From: Xiphias gladius
Lineage: Eukaryota; Chordata; Actinopteri; Istiophoriformes; Xiphiidae
DNA: 64,000 bases
Assembly (NCBI RefSeq): GCF_016859285.1
Contig: NC_053420.1
Span: forward strand, 6,238,501-6,302,500
Direction of reading: 5' to 3'
Part shown: positions 50,207 through 63,065 of the stretch, one piece after another
How positions within the stretch are numbered: the stretch's first letter is position 1
How the letters are laid out: every line of letters starts with the position of its first letter
The notes under the pieces: generated by a model
The model's database searches: none
What the model was told of the DNA's origin: nothing
The model's input: only the letters and a program-made list of their open reading frames with translations
Made by a program: the position numbers and the translations under genes

Positions 50207-53200
50207 ATGAATCTAGAACTGCTCGGTAACTAACAAAAAAACCGCTCCCTTTCTTTGTGTTCTGTATCGTTCCTATTTCCCTATGTCCTTGTTATGGTTA
50301 GCATTGTAAGTTAGCCTAGCATGTTAACAGAAGCCGAAGTTAAAATATAATCACATTAGTTATTAGAATCAAACTGTTAACTTTCTGTTAAACTCTTTAC
50401 TTTAAATTGGCTCCTAACCTTTTGTCTGAGCCTAATAAATACTTACATGTAAATATTTGTTATTAAATGGAAGCAGACAAAGTGTCAGTTAGCTAAGTTA
50501 GCCCCGTTACATTGTCCCTTATTGTATTTTAATTAAATGTTTCTTCATGTTACTTTACCATACGTTTTATTTGTAATTTCTTCTTTCTTTCCCCTCTTAA
50601 TTTTATTAGGACCACTGGGAGATAAAAACAATACACAGCTGGTCTATATGGCAGGGGGTAACGTTACTATTAAGGAGAAAAACACATACATTTACGAAGC
50701 AATAAGTATGCGGAATGGAGGAAAAATACTGAAATTTCAGTTGTTCTGGTTGTACAAAAAATAAAGGGTTCACAAACGTTAAGAGAGATTTTAAACGGTA
50801 TTTAGAGCATCCGTGTTAATCTATTCAAGGTTTGACGAGTCTAAACATAGTGGTGTTGATACAGGAAAAGCAGCGAGATCATACTTATTTTTGTTTTCAG
50901 AAATAGACAAATATCTGAGTCTGAGGTTTTAAAAGTTCTTGCAGTTTACTTGTTAATCTAGTCCAGGGCTAACAAGTCTTGGTAGTGTGGTTTTTGGTTC
51001 TGTTTTCGCGAATAAAGGTTTCACAAATCATTGAGCTAGACCTGGGTCTGATGTGGTGAAACAGTGGGGAATTAGCTGAGAAACTCTAACTCTTAATTTT
51101 TTTTATAACTTTCCACTTGACCTGCAAATCTGAACTTCAGCCTCATAATAAAATTAGAATATATCTGAGATTAAAGTTTGTTGAGGAGGAAAGGTCTGGT
51201 CTGAATAATCGTATTCCATTATTTTATAGCAATAACTGTTGCAAACATTACATTTCATTTTCTGCCGATACTGAGATTATTATCCAGTATGAGCACTGAC
51301 CTGGTACGAGTGCTCTTTTAATGATTTAACATCTATATACCTGTATAATCAAATGTTTTAGCCTTTTCTTTTTGACACAAAATCTGAAAAAACTGAGGGC
51401 TTGCACTTGCAAATTTTCAGTTTTTCATTCTGAAAAATTATGAGTTTATTGCTTTTATTTTTGACTTTCATTTATTTTTCCTGTTTCTTGTTGATTTATC
51501 TTGTTGATGACATGTTTTAAAAACTTATTTGATAAAAGTTGTTTCTTCTGTTGTAAATATTCATTTTTTCTTAATTAATGACTCAAACATCAAAATTTCA
51601 AGTTTTTTTTTATGTCTTGCGTTAATCTTAGATAATTTCCTGCTTCTTTCTGGTGAATATTCTACTTAAATTACATTCTTCATACATCTTTACATTCTAT
51701 CTTTAATATTGTCATCCTGATTTTCCATATGGTAATTTTGCTATTTTTGTCTATTATGTGCACACAACATTTATGCATGTTTGTCTGTTCTGAAAGAGGG
51801 ATCCTCCATCTGTTGTTATTCCTGAACTTTATTCAATTTTTTCCCTATCAAAGTTTTTTTTGTGGAATTTTTTAATTTATCCGAATGGAGGGTGTAAGGA
51901 TAAAGCATGCATAATGTTCTTCCAAGGCCCAATTACTCTGCTCAGTCACACAGATTGTCTGTCCTATGCTTATGAGAATGAAAGGAGTGGAAGGTTGTGT
52001 TGTGTCTCTGAGCCAGCTGTCGCTTTAGTGCACACTTCATGAATGAATGTTACTTTGTTGGTGTTTCTCATCACTGTCTCTTTTTTATTCCTATCCTAGA
52101 ATCGTTCGGGCAGAACTATCCAGAGGTAAGCCACCAGCTCCTAATGTACACGTGAGGTTGAAGGAGTCCTGGTTAATATTTGTGCACTGACAATCATCCA
52201 AATAAATATATAAATGGAGTTTAATCTTTTGTTTTAGACCACAGTGGCGTTAAGCTACTCCTGGACTGCACCACTCAGTGGTGATACAGACTCCGGCCGT
52301 GGTTTTAATTGTGGTTGTGTGTGTTGTTAGGAGGCGGATGGCACTCTGGACTGTATCAGTATGGCCCTCACTTGCACCTTCAACCGCTGGGGCACCCTGC
52401 TGGCTGTGGGCTGCAACGACGGCCGCATCGTCATCTGGGACTTTCTCACACGGGGCATCGCCAAAATCATCAGCGCACACATCCACCCAGTCTGTTCTTT
52501 ATGGTGAGAGACATTATACAGTTTGTTGGGTCATCACTGCCTTGCGAATGTCCCATTTAATGCTTGAATACACTCAGATGTATCCATCTTTTACGTGCCT
52601 TGCCTGCTCCGTCCACACTAAAATGTGCATTCTTTTCCAAGCTGTTTTCCAAATCTCAATATCTTTGTCCACACTTAAACACCTGAACAATCGGAAAACA
52701 GCAAAATCTCTTCTTCTTCGTCCTCTTATTATTTGGCAAAAAACAGAAACTGTGCATCACAGCTAACATTTGGTATTGAGTGGGACACATCCAGCTCAAT
52801 ACTGCTGCTGAGTCCAAGCTGGTTAAACATCTGCTCATTCCCCCCCTGCTCTTCGTGATCGCTTACACTGTGTTGTAATACAGCAAAATGTACGATTAAT
52901 TTGTTCGGAGCACTTGAATTGAGGATGAAAAAGCGATCTGATTGCGGTTCATAAATACTACCAGTTAAACAGGGACTCAGTCCCTAGCTGCTGCATTGCG
53001 GTGTTGATAAAATCAACAAAAATCAAATTTTGTAATTGTGATGTCATCTGACATCGCATTGGCGTAGGGTACGCGGCTACACTGTACGTACAGCATCGAT
53101 TCAACGCAGAAGTAGGCAGCCTTTAGACGTGACAGAATCCATAAATATCTTTTTGATGATATGTGTTTGTGTGCCTGTGTGCGCGCGCTTTCAGCTGGAG

Positions 53201-56200
53201 TCGAGACGGACACAAGCTGGTGAGCGCCTCCACAGACAACATTGTCTCACAGTGGGACGTCCTGACTGGAGACTGTGACCAGAGATTCCGTTTCCCGTCA
53301 CCCATCCTGAAGCTGCAGTACCACCCCAGAGACATGTGAGTGAGCGGACATGTTACATGTGAGGTGATCGAAGGTTTAGCTGTTGGTCAGATAACCCACG
53401 AACAACAGTGACATCCCATGATGGGTTTTTGCCAATTTAATCTGTCTCGACCAGTGATAAGCTAACGTACTATGCCATACTAAAAATTCTGTTTGTGTTT
53501 TAGGGACAAGGTACTGGTGTGTCCCATGAAGTCCGCCCCGGTCCTGCTGACTCTGTCAGACTCCCAACATGTTGTCCTGCCTGTGGACGATGACTCAGAC
53601 CTGAATGTGGTGGCAGCCTTTGACAGACGGGGCGAGTACATCTACACTGGCAACGCCAAAGGAAAGGTCAGCCTCTCCATCATTCAAACTGTATTCACGG
53701 TACACCATTCATTCACTGCGCTGGATTTTAAGACAGCACAAGTAAATAAGAAATTGATTGAGAAAAAGCTCAGTGTTACTAGTTTCTACGTGTAGAATTA
53801 CAACATTTCAGGCGTCCCCAATCTAAAAAACACCGTGGCAGATATGAGTGTATACAACCCTCTACATAGGCTGCTCCAATTTTCACCTGAATTGTACCAC
53901 TTTTGATCAGAGGAACTAACATTTATACATTAACCTTCATTCACATTTTATACTCAAAACTGTTTGAATGACATCCAGAGTTTTTGCAATTTTCTTTCAC
54001 CATTGTGTTACCCTCTGTCTGTTGTTGCAGATCCTGGTGTTGAACACAAACACTCAGGAGCTGGTGGCGTCCTTCAGAGTGACCACTGGCACCAGCAACA
54101 CCACTGCCATCAAATCCATTGAATTTGCACGCAAGGGCAGGTGAGAGGCAACAGGACGTGTATCTGTATCTAAACCTGGATGGAAAAACAAACACAATGA
54201 CGACACAATCTAAACATTAAGTTTTAGTTCATGTAAGCTTGTCTATCTTCTGCCACACAGTCAAACGGATTCCCTGTTGATTGTGGAACAGATACATATT
54301 ACAGTATATACACAGAACACAAAGAAACTCATGTCAATAGGCCCAGCTGTGAAAGCAGAGTTCTTCTTTTGCTTTCTTTTCCTGGCTCTCTAATTTTACC
54401 TGTCCTTTGTCCACCTGTCCTGTTTTCTCTGCAGTTGCTTCCTCATAAACACGGCAGACCGGATCATCAGAGTGTACGACGGCAGGGAGATACTGACCTG
54501 TGGCCGGGACGGTGAACCTGAACCCATGCAGAAACTACAGGACCTGGTCAACAGGTGCGTCACCGCAGGATGCTGTTCCATTACACCAGAGGACATGTGT
54601 TGTTGGGATTAAAAATTAAACTAAAGGTGTTGCTAAATTAGATTTTTTTTTTATGTGGGAAATTGCAGTGATAGAATTGGTAAGCATTCTTCCATTTTGA
54701 CAAGTGTTTGTGTAAAACTTGCTGAGAAAAAAAATTGAAAGCTCTTGCAAATATTGCAGGGATCGGCTGAATTTCAATGACTGAGATTGAAGTTTCCCAG
54801 GCTACCACTTGCTGGCAAAGTATCATGTTTTGCATCTGTCTCTTGATCTCTATTTGTTCATGTCCTCTATTTGTGTTTTTTTGTGCTCAGGACTCCGTGG
54901 AAGCGCTGCTGTTTCTCTGGGGATGGCGAGTACATTGTGGCCGGTTCGGCCAGGCAGCACGCCCTGTACATCTGGGAGAAGAGCATCGGTAACCTGGTGA
55001 AGATCCTGCATGGAACCAGAGGAGAGCTGCTGCTGGATGTCGCTGTAAGGACGTCAGGACCGAAATTCTGGCTCACTAGAGCACAGTGTTGTGATTTAAC
55101 CGTTGACACAACACATGTTGATGTATTTTCATTTATATTGAGACACTGTGCTGTTTACAATCAGATAATTTACCCATCTAACCTTTGACCTCTGTTCAGT
55201 GGCATCCTGTCCGTCCGATTATCGCCTCCATCTCCAGTGGAGTGGTGTCGATCTGGGCTCAGAACCAAGTGGTAAGTGGACAGTAATAGTTAAAGGCTGG
55301 ATGTACATGAATGAGCAACATCACAGATTCATTATTTCAGTTTTAATTCATGTTTCTGATCATTTGGCTTCATTTTAGTAGCCAAAAATTTTGGTAAATT
55401 AAGCACAGCTACCAGCTGGTTTGATGTAAAATGGCATTATAGTGTAACTGATGTGTGAATCTTTGTTTGTCCACAGGAAAACTGGAGCGCTTTTGCTCCA
55501 GACTTCAAAGAACTGGATGAGAACGTGGAGTACGAAGAGCGAGAGTCAGAGTTTGACATTGAGGATGAAGACAAGAGTGAACCTGAGCAGACAGGTAACA
55601 TACACACATACAGACTACAAACACAGGGGGCCTGTGGTTGTTCACATTTATCCAGTTTTGACTTTGGTTGTAAAATAGTGTTTAAACAGGGTGGAGTTTT
55701 GGGGTTATAGTGTAGAAACCTTTAATGGACCTACAATGCAATGGGCAAAATAAATGTATGAGCTACTTGCAGCCGGATATAATACAAATTATGACTGGTG
55801 GTTGAACGGGAACATCTCAGGGAAACAAATAGTAGTAAAAAATTAGTAGTAAAACGTTAGAGCAAATGTTATGCTTTCTCCTCATTAAGATTACTTTGCA
55901 GTGGCGATCTTAAGTCAGTTTGACTGATGATTGTTGGTATTTCCTGTTAGTCCAAAACAATAGAGACCATTATTTCTTGTATAATCCTTCCTGAATTATT
56001 TTAATTAGGGTGGTTGCTAAAACAGCAGTCACCCTGTTGTGAATTAATCCCATGAGACAAACGTGAGCCTGCTGTCTGTAGTTGGACCGCCACCTGTTCT
56101 GTTGTCAGATGCACTGGTCTTACTGGTTTCACTGGTTTTCTCTGCATGTCTCACGTTGCAGGTGCAGACGCTGCAGAGGATGAAGAGGTGGATGTCACCA

Positions 56201-58901
56201 CTGTTGACCCCATAGTTGCTTTTTGCAGCAGGTGAGAAAGAACAAGGCAAACTACTACATCAGTGTAAACAGTGCTCCCTCTTTGATCTGAGAAGTATTG
56301 TGTTTTATTTTTTTGATTTTTTTAGATGAAGCCCCCATTTCATCTCAATCTCTTCCCTGAATCATCAAAACCTTTTAGTCCTAAGTATCATAACTGGAAA
56401 CTAGCTTGGTCCTAGTTCAGCACTTGCCAACTGGGTCCTCACGAATGCTGTGATAAAATCAAATCCACAGCAGCAGCTTGTTTCTGCAGTTAGCCAGCTC
56501 AATTAAAAATAATCATAACTAAAGGTAAACCCACAAGCTTATTCCGCTGCTTTCAACCACATCTTAAAGAGTATGGACTTGGCAAGCTCCATCTCCTAAT
56601 GAGGAAGCAAGTAAGTGGTCTTACTAGTCAGAAAAGAACAGAGCAAGCTCAGTTTTTGACTTCGACTTTCATTTTCATGCATCAGTTCAACACAACTGAA
56701 CTATGTCATCCAACTTTTGTCATACAAAAGTTGCCTCTCTCAATAAAAGATTAAAGGAAACTATAATTAAAAGGATGGCACCTAGTTGTACCTTTTTTCT
56801 TTTATTACTAATGATCTTAGCAGACTATCAGTTCCTCATCGATATCTTCATGACATGATGGATGGACCAAAGCTTTCTGCAGTTGAATGCTGACAAAACT
56901 GTTATATTGGACATGACTCCTACTGTGAAAACAGTTCAACATTCTTTGGGGTTTTTTTTCTCGCCATTTAACGCCGGTTTGCAAGAATCCGAAGAACAGT
57001 CACATCAAAACTATTTCAGTTATGCTTCTGAGCTTCAGCTCAGAAATATTGTTAAAATTAGATCCATCCTTTCCCATTGTTGTAAAAGCAAACACCAAAT
57101 GGCTTCGCTCACATTACTCTGATTTTAGCTTCACTACACTGGCCTCCAGTTTGTTTTAGAATTGCTTTTATAAATCTTGTAATTACCTACAAAGAATGAC
57201 ATGGCAAGGACTCAGGAGTACTTTGCTGAACTCCTTCACAATGTCTCCGTTCACCTGAACAGTTGTATTTCTCCCTCAAACTGAACTGTTCTTTTCTAAC
57301 TCTAATCAACAGGGGACAAAGGTTTTTCAAACGTGTCCTGTAAACTCTGGAACAGCCGACAGTATCACGATAGAGTGGTTGATTCTGTTAACAGTTTTAA
57401 ATATTGTTTATTTAATACTGTGTTTATTTTAACAGAATTCAGACCGCTATGTTTATTAAGCAATAAGCAGTACAAATAATGATTATGATTATTATAAATC
57501 TATGGCCTGCCTGAATTTACTATTCAACTACTGAGTGTCTTGTCTTTTTGTGTCCTGTAGTGATGAGGAGCTGGAGGACTATAAGGCCCTGCTGTACCTG
57601 CCCATTGCCCCTGAAGTTGAGGATCCAGAGGAAAACCCCTTCGGCCCCCCCCCGGATGCATCGGTCCAGGCTTCAGCCCCGGAGGACGCGGTAGCTGGCG
57701 GTGACAAGAAGCAGCGGCAGCCTTCATCTGAAGGTGGCCCAGCCAAAAAGAAAGCCCGCACCACCACCATCGAACTGCAGGGGGTGCCCAGCGACGGTGA
57801 GAGAGAAGAACACAGCAATATATACACCCACCAGATGCGATGTCGGGGTTCCCGTTTTTATATTACACGAATGAATCACTTTGTAAATTAAGTATAACGT
57901 ACATTTCCACAGCACTAATCATCATAATAACCATCAGTGAAACCACAGAGTCATGTCATGCTCTCCACTCAGCTGCGCTCACTTTCTCTGCTTAACACTA
58001 ATGCTGCTTTCATACACTGAGCAATTCCAGTCTCTTCTAGTCACTTTCAGTCACGCAAGCAGCCTGGTATGTTGGTCTGTCAGTTGGTCCACCACTTTGG
58101 TTCAGACTAACATATCTTTACAACTATTAGATTCATTGCCATAAAATTTTTGTACAAACAATTCTCATCTCCGGAGGATGAATCCTAATGACATTGGTGA
58201 TCAACTGACTTTTATTGAAGCACCACCATGAGGTCACATTTTTCACTTATCCAGCAAAGTAGCTCAACATCTACTCAACGAAATGACACAGATTTTATTA
58301 GTACAGACATTCGCCCCCCTCATCCTCGGCTCTACTTGTACTGTCGTAATTAGCAAATGATAGCATGCAGTCAAAAGAGTGAGTGAATGAAAACGGTTTT
58401 AGTGTTAAAAAGAAAAACTGAGAGCAGCAGAATGATTGTGCTGTAGAAATGTGCATTATACTGCATTTACAAAGTGAGACAATTTTAGTAGAGGTAATTG
58501 AATACCAGCCTTTCATCATTATCATATGTGTATTAGCATTTGAAAATTAGCTAACATTAGCTTTTGTTTTATTGTCCCAATGATGACCCTCGGTCTGTCC
58601 TCTCTCTTCTCAGAGGTTCACCCCCTACTGGGTGTGAAGGGGGATGGCAAGTCCAAGAAGAAGACAGCAGGTCGGCCCAAAGGCTCCAAAGGTAAAGACA
58701 AAGACTTCCCCTTCAGGCCCAAGCCTTACAGGGGCGAACGGTCCTCCTTCCCCGTGGAATCCTTGGGCAGCTCTGGCCCGGGAGTTGGAGTTGGAGTTGG
58801 AGTTGGAATTGGAGTTGGAGTTGGAGTTGGAGTTGGAGTTGGAGTTGGAGTTGGAGGAGGAGGAGGGATGAAGGGCAGGGCAGAGGGGGGCCTGGCCACA
58901 G
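50207..58901 (+). CDS. rbbp5: RBBP5, WD40 subunit of MLL/SET1 H3K4 methyltransferase, 3' end beyond visible exons
   Basis: RBBP5 is a nuclear core subunit (with WDR5, ASH2L, DPY30) that stimulates histone H3 lysine-4 methylation by MLL/SET1 enzymes. Coding exons: 50207-50225, 52100-52125, 52331-52503, 53195-53335, 53504-53666, 54031-54140, 54435-54554, 54891-55044, 55200-55271, 55477-55594, 56162-56231, 57561-57796, 58614-58901. All phases join, giving 563 codons plus one base. The start is MNLELLESFGQNYPE, the invariant vertebrate N-terminus. A seven-bladed WD40 propeller fills about 20-325 (DGRIVIWDF, NIVSQWDVL, HALYIWEKS). The ASH2L-contacting acidic hinge is at about 340-357 (EYEERESEFDIEDED) and the WDR5-binding segment at about 371-385 (EEVDVTTVDPIVAFCSS). 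The basic GRPKGSKGK stretch is near 490. Residues 524-547 are a Gly-Val repeat absent from mammals as I recall. The usual final exon (ending ...GGAISELL in human) was not found, so the gene likely continues past 64000. Reading through the last donor would stop at 58973-58975. Confidence 0.97.
56845..57365 (+). mobile_element. Decayed non-LTR retrotransposon (L2/Rex1-like), 3' end of the reverse-transcriptase ORF
   Basis: In shifting plus-strand frames the sequence reads QLNADKTVILDM (about 56880-56915), then LQLRNIVKIRSIL (about 57033-57072), ASLHWPPVCFRIAFINLVIT (about 57127-57186) and CKLWNSR (about 57341-57361). These follow the order of the conserved reverse-transcriptase C-terminal motifs of fish LINEs (LNxDKTE, ..., LHWLPV.RI, ..., LWNSLP). 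Several frameshifts and stops make it inactive. Same strand as rbbp5, in intron 11. Confidence 0.7.
58035..58260 (-). repeat. Dispersed fish repeat, family A, copy 4 (inverted, tail part)
   Basis: Plus strand shows ttggtccaccactttggttc, acaactattagattcattgc, 'cataaaatttttgtacaaa' and gaatcctaatgacattggtg, the reverse complement of the tail found at 10740-10810, 39330-39430 and 42880-42960. The head of the element is missing or too diverged. Confidence 0.7.
58781..58852 (+). repeat. (GGAGTT)12 coding hexanucleotide repeat in rbbp5
   Basis: Twelve tandem hexamers, eleven ggagtt and one ggaatt (the fifth), followed by a ggaggaggagg stretch. In frame they encode Gly-Val eleven times and Gly-Ile once. 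The array ends 49 bases before the exon 13 donor. Confidence 0.95.
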
Positions 58902-59038
58902 GTAAGCATGCCACCGCCCCTGCTGCTGCTGCTGAGTCTGGGAGCTCTGCTAGTCCTGTTGCCCTGCTAGTCTGACTGACTCCTCACCAGCCCAGCCTGT
59001 CTCCAAAGCACCCACCCCGTCCCTCCCTGTACTGCTGC

Positions 59039-59090
59039 CACCCACCCCCCACCCCACCCCCACCCCCACCCCCACCCCCACCCCTCCCCT
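59039..59090 (+). repeat. (CCCCAC)n C-rich repeat
   Basis: Cytosine runs of four to six separated by single A residues, at least seven runs. The complementary strand has G runs spaced for possible quadruplex formation. Lies about 140 bases after the rbbp5 exon 13 donor. Confidence 0.85.
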
Positions 59091-61451
59091 CCCAACCGCA
59101 CAGCTCACTGACAGACCCCCACTTGTTGTAAAGCCATAGTCTGGAGGTCGGAACACAGAACAAGCACAAGACCCGTGTTTAACTGAATTACATCTGATCC
59201 TGTTTGAAAAGACAAACATCGCACAGTTTGACCAGCACCACCAAGAAATTATCGTAGTTTATTAGTCCAGACTGTAACTGGAGCTCATCTGTCCTAAACG
59301 ATGACAACAACAGCTATCTTTTACGGTAACTTTATGGGGGAAAGATTACTGCGTGGTCACTACGTTTCCCTCACTTTCCCTCACAGGAGCTACTCAAATA
59401 TTCAACAGGCCTCTTTTAAAATCCGTTTTCGTGTACGTACTACCTTGATTATGGAGGTGGGCGACATGGCCTCAAAATATTATCAGTACATTGCAAGATA
59501 TGTTTGCGATAACAGTATTTAAATGATTAAACAAGCAGCTCTCTGCTCGTGCTGTGAGTTTTTCCTAACACATCTCCACCTGATCGGGACTCATTGGTCC
59601 ATTTCCCTTTCCTTTTCCCAACCTGTTAAAGCACTGTTTTTTTTCTTTTTTCCCAACACTATGACTTGCCATGCTGTTGTTGCTGTAAGTAGTCAACACG
59701 TAAATATGTCAACGTGAACAATGTGATATGGCGCACTACATGGTTACCAGATGATCTTTTATATGTATAAAGATTTCTTGACAGTTCCTACAAAAGGCTA
59801 ATAGATTTAAAAATAGCTAAGCTTTTACAGTAAAGTCCTGTGGCCGGTTTGCTTTGATTTTTCACCAAAAATTTCCTGCAAGTCACTGGTAGACAGACAG
59901 TGTTCCTCTTTTTCAGAGTTAAACTGAGATGTTTCACACGGGCCTAAACAAATAAAAATGTTCCAACTGAGGCAAACAGGGTAGCCGTGACAACACCCTA
60001 AGAATATTATTCCGTCCACATGATCTACATGAATACTGTATGAAATGCGAGCTCTTCTAATTTTTCTCTATTGAGACAGTGGCCACACCTGAACTGATGC
60101 TTTTTAAACCAGCTGTGGTACATTTTGCCTTTTCAGTTCACTTACAGAGAACATTGCTCTCATGTGAAAAGTTCTCAGTCTGCTTCCAAGTGAACTCTGG
60201 TTGACTTACTTTGAATTGCAAAGCGGAGCAGCCACGGGACTATGTGTTAGATAGGAAATCAGTATGAATTTAAACCAATTTAAATTTTCAGATTTTTTTA
60301 GATGATGATGGCACCTTGTACTTTAGTCACATTGAAATATAGGACATGTCATCTAGTCCATCTGATTCTCTCTTTCCATTGTTATTTATGATGCACACAG
60401 TCTGCTACAGTCTACATTAATGTTCCTATGCAGCTATAGTTTGGATTTTATTGAGCCTGATTCCAGTTCAGATCAATGTTCTCTGATGTAATGATAGAGA
60501 ATAATTGAATTTATCATTACTTTATCTTGCATTCTACAAGATAGATCTGTTATCTATCGGTATCTGTTTTTTACTTGGTTCCACTTGGTTCTGAGAGGTT
60601 ATGATGTGGGTTGCATGCCGGGAACTAAGATCCCTGTGTTGCCCAAGAGTTCTTGCTAAAATCTAGTTTTAGAGTGCATGGGCCATTGTGTTTGTACACT
60701 GAAGTCAGTCGTGCGTAATAAAACTAAGACGCCTTTATCAGAGCTAACACACCCACTCTGTCATAGCTACAGTCCAACCTTGAAGTTAAGTAATTGCAGT
60801 GATATAACTGGTTCAACCTTCCAGCTTTTCACGTTTCCTCGAGCTACTTTTCATGCTAAAATGGTAGCTCACAGTTCAGCCTTTTGGCTAAATATTGTTT
60901 TACAATAAGTGACAAAGCGCAGTGCGAAATCTGTGAACGTAAACTCTGCAGGCTGTTCAACTAGTGTCAAAATCAGACGTGCAGGGCTCAAATCAGAGAG
61001 CAGAGCGGCGTTCAGCAGGTGTTTCAGCTAAATTAAATGTAAAATAAAAAAGCTCCAAACCACCAAACAATAAACTGAAATAGCTGGGTATGATGGTTTC
61101 TGCCTGTCTGCTGCAGCCATAATAACCTCGCATCAGCACTGTAAGGATGTTCAGGCACTGCCATAGAGTCACTGAGACACATTAAAACTGATCAGAGGAT
61201 ATACCCCTCTGTGTGGTTCGCGTCGTATTTTTTCTACCATTGAAGGATCTGTCCAGTAGTAATTTATATTTTTCTTATTGTCAACAAATCCCACGGGCGG
61301 ACCCAGACCAACAATGAATTGATCTAACTAAAAAGTATTGCTTGTTTATCTAAAGCCTAATGTATCTTATTCCTCTGTGCCATGGAGCTCCATTAAAAAT
61401 ACATCAGTGAGCCACACTGTTGCAGTGGGTGACATGTTCCTTCATCACCAT

Positions 61452-61453
<2 letters not shown>

Positions 61454-61493
<40 letters not shown>

Positions 61494-61500
61494 ACACACA
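61454..61500 (+). repeat. (CA)n microsatellite
   Basis: About 22 CA units with one TA interruption. Confidence 0.9.
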
Positions 61501-62579
61501 TAATACTCACGAGAGCATCAAATGTACATTAGTATGCTGATTATTTCCCAAAAATAACCATTTCCATTTGATAGTAGTGAAACAATGAAAGTACTGAGGA
61601 ACAGACTAATTAATTGTTTTTGTTGTTTGGTCTTTTCATGGGATTAATTGACAATGAAAAAAAAAAATTAAAAACACCACACTGATCTTTAAGGTTTAGT
61701 TCTTATTTTAATAAAATATTACCACATAATCTAACACAAATCTGCATTTAGAAAACACCAAAAAAAAACAGAAAAGTGTTAGAAACTTGGCACAGGTGCC
61801 TGAATAGAAACAAGCTGTTTGTCCTTACATTCAGAGGTAGTTCACAGTGGTTGAATTTACAGTGACTAGTCTGGTACCTACATAGTTTTATCTCTCCGAG
61901 ACTCTGGCTTTGTGACTATACAACCTCTGCTAACCTCAGCCTCACTCTGTCTAATTTGCCGTCATTTAAACTTTGGTGAAGTTGGGCTGTGGTTGGCAAA
62001 TGGGTGTTGACATGGCTGATGGTGGGATGGTGCAGCTTGTTTCCCTGCAGGCTAGCCGGCTAGTCTACATTTACTTCCTGCTTGGCCTTTGACCCTCCTG
62101 CTCCCACTCCCACCTCGCTCCTTGGGCTTGCCATGTGACATAAATGTTTGTCCGCAGCAGCGCTGCTCAGGTCCTGCCTTTTTTGTCTCTGTGTGTGTCA
62201 GAGAGATGTGGGGGGACGGTGTAAGTTTATGCAGTCGACATTGATGTCTGAACTCATCCTACTTTCCAATAAAAATTCTGTTACTTACCAGCTACGTGAC
62301 CCTGTAGGTGTGCAGTATAAATTTAGATTTTCCCAAAAATTCAAGCCATGCAGCTTGAAATTAATAGGCCATTGTGTGTGTAAAACCAATGTGTATCAAC
62401 TGCACAATGGTTTTCCCCAGAATCAAATGACTAACTGTATTGAAAGTGAGATGTTTAGTTGACTAACATCGGTATGTTACTGCTTATTTTACTAATGAAG
62501 TCAAGCCACTTGTGAAATCTGAAGACAGGGAGAAAGAACAAGAAAAAAAAAAACAAAGCTGACATCTTACTTAAAACAT

Positions 62580-63065
62580 TCTTAAAGGAATAATTCAGTA
62601 TTTTGGGAAATGCACTTAAAGGGTAAAGTTTTTGCCTCTGTGCAGTGTCGCTGGCTATTGGCTGGGTTGTCAGATTCGTTAAATGAGCACAAGTTTTAGT
62701 TTTGGTCTCTGTAATGGCACGACAATATCAAACCTGACAACTTCACGGTGATGACAAGAATTCAGGAAACCGCACAGTCATGGCACTGACTATTGTTTGT
62801 CAAACCGTCATTTTTACATATCTGTTTGCGTACAAATTAAACAAACAAGATATGTGTTTATTTTTGAGCTTTGGATGTGTTGATGGATGTATTGTTGAAC
62901 TTTGGACAGAGCCAGGCTAACAGTTCCCTGCTCTCAGTCTTAATGCTAAGCTAGGCCAACAAGGTCCTGATCCCAGCTCCGTACTTAACACGCAGACATG
63001 ACTGATATCCATCTTCTCATCTCACTCTCAGACAGAAAGAAAATAAGACTATTTGGCAAATCATA
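62580..63065 (+). repeat. Dispersed fish repeat, family B, long copy
   Basis: Begins with taaaggaataattcagtatt followed by ttgggaaatgcactt, and ends with cttctcatctcactctcaga and aaaataagactatttggcaaa. The two ends are roughly complementary (tttgggaaatgcac against tatttggcaaat, complement), as expected of a terminal-inverted-repeat element. The middle includes taatgctaagctaggccaac and 'ctccgtacttaacacgcag', matching 22540-22610. Confidence 0.6.

Larger units (their letters stand above)
50226..58613. other. Introns 1-12 of rbbp5
   Basis: Intron 1 (50226-52099) is very AT-rich with no repeat I can name. Intron 11 (56232-57560) contains a LINE relic. Intron 12 (57797-58613) contains an inverted family A copy. 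Introns 2-10 are mostly below 700 bases and unremarkable. Confidence 0.65.

Noticed and set aside
58625..58914. Minus-strand (Asn-Ser)n and (Thr-Pro)n frames, and a plus-strand (Glu-Leu)n frame
   Set aside because: Other-frame readings of the (GGAGTT)n array; only the Gly-Val frame continues from the conserved RBBP5 exons.
61600..63060. Search for the final rbbp5 exon
   Set aside because: Acceptor-like sites (for example near 62200) lead into frames that stop at once and do not match the conserved RBBP5 C-terminus.
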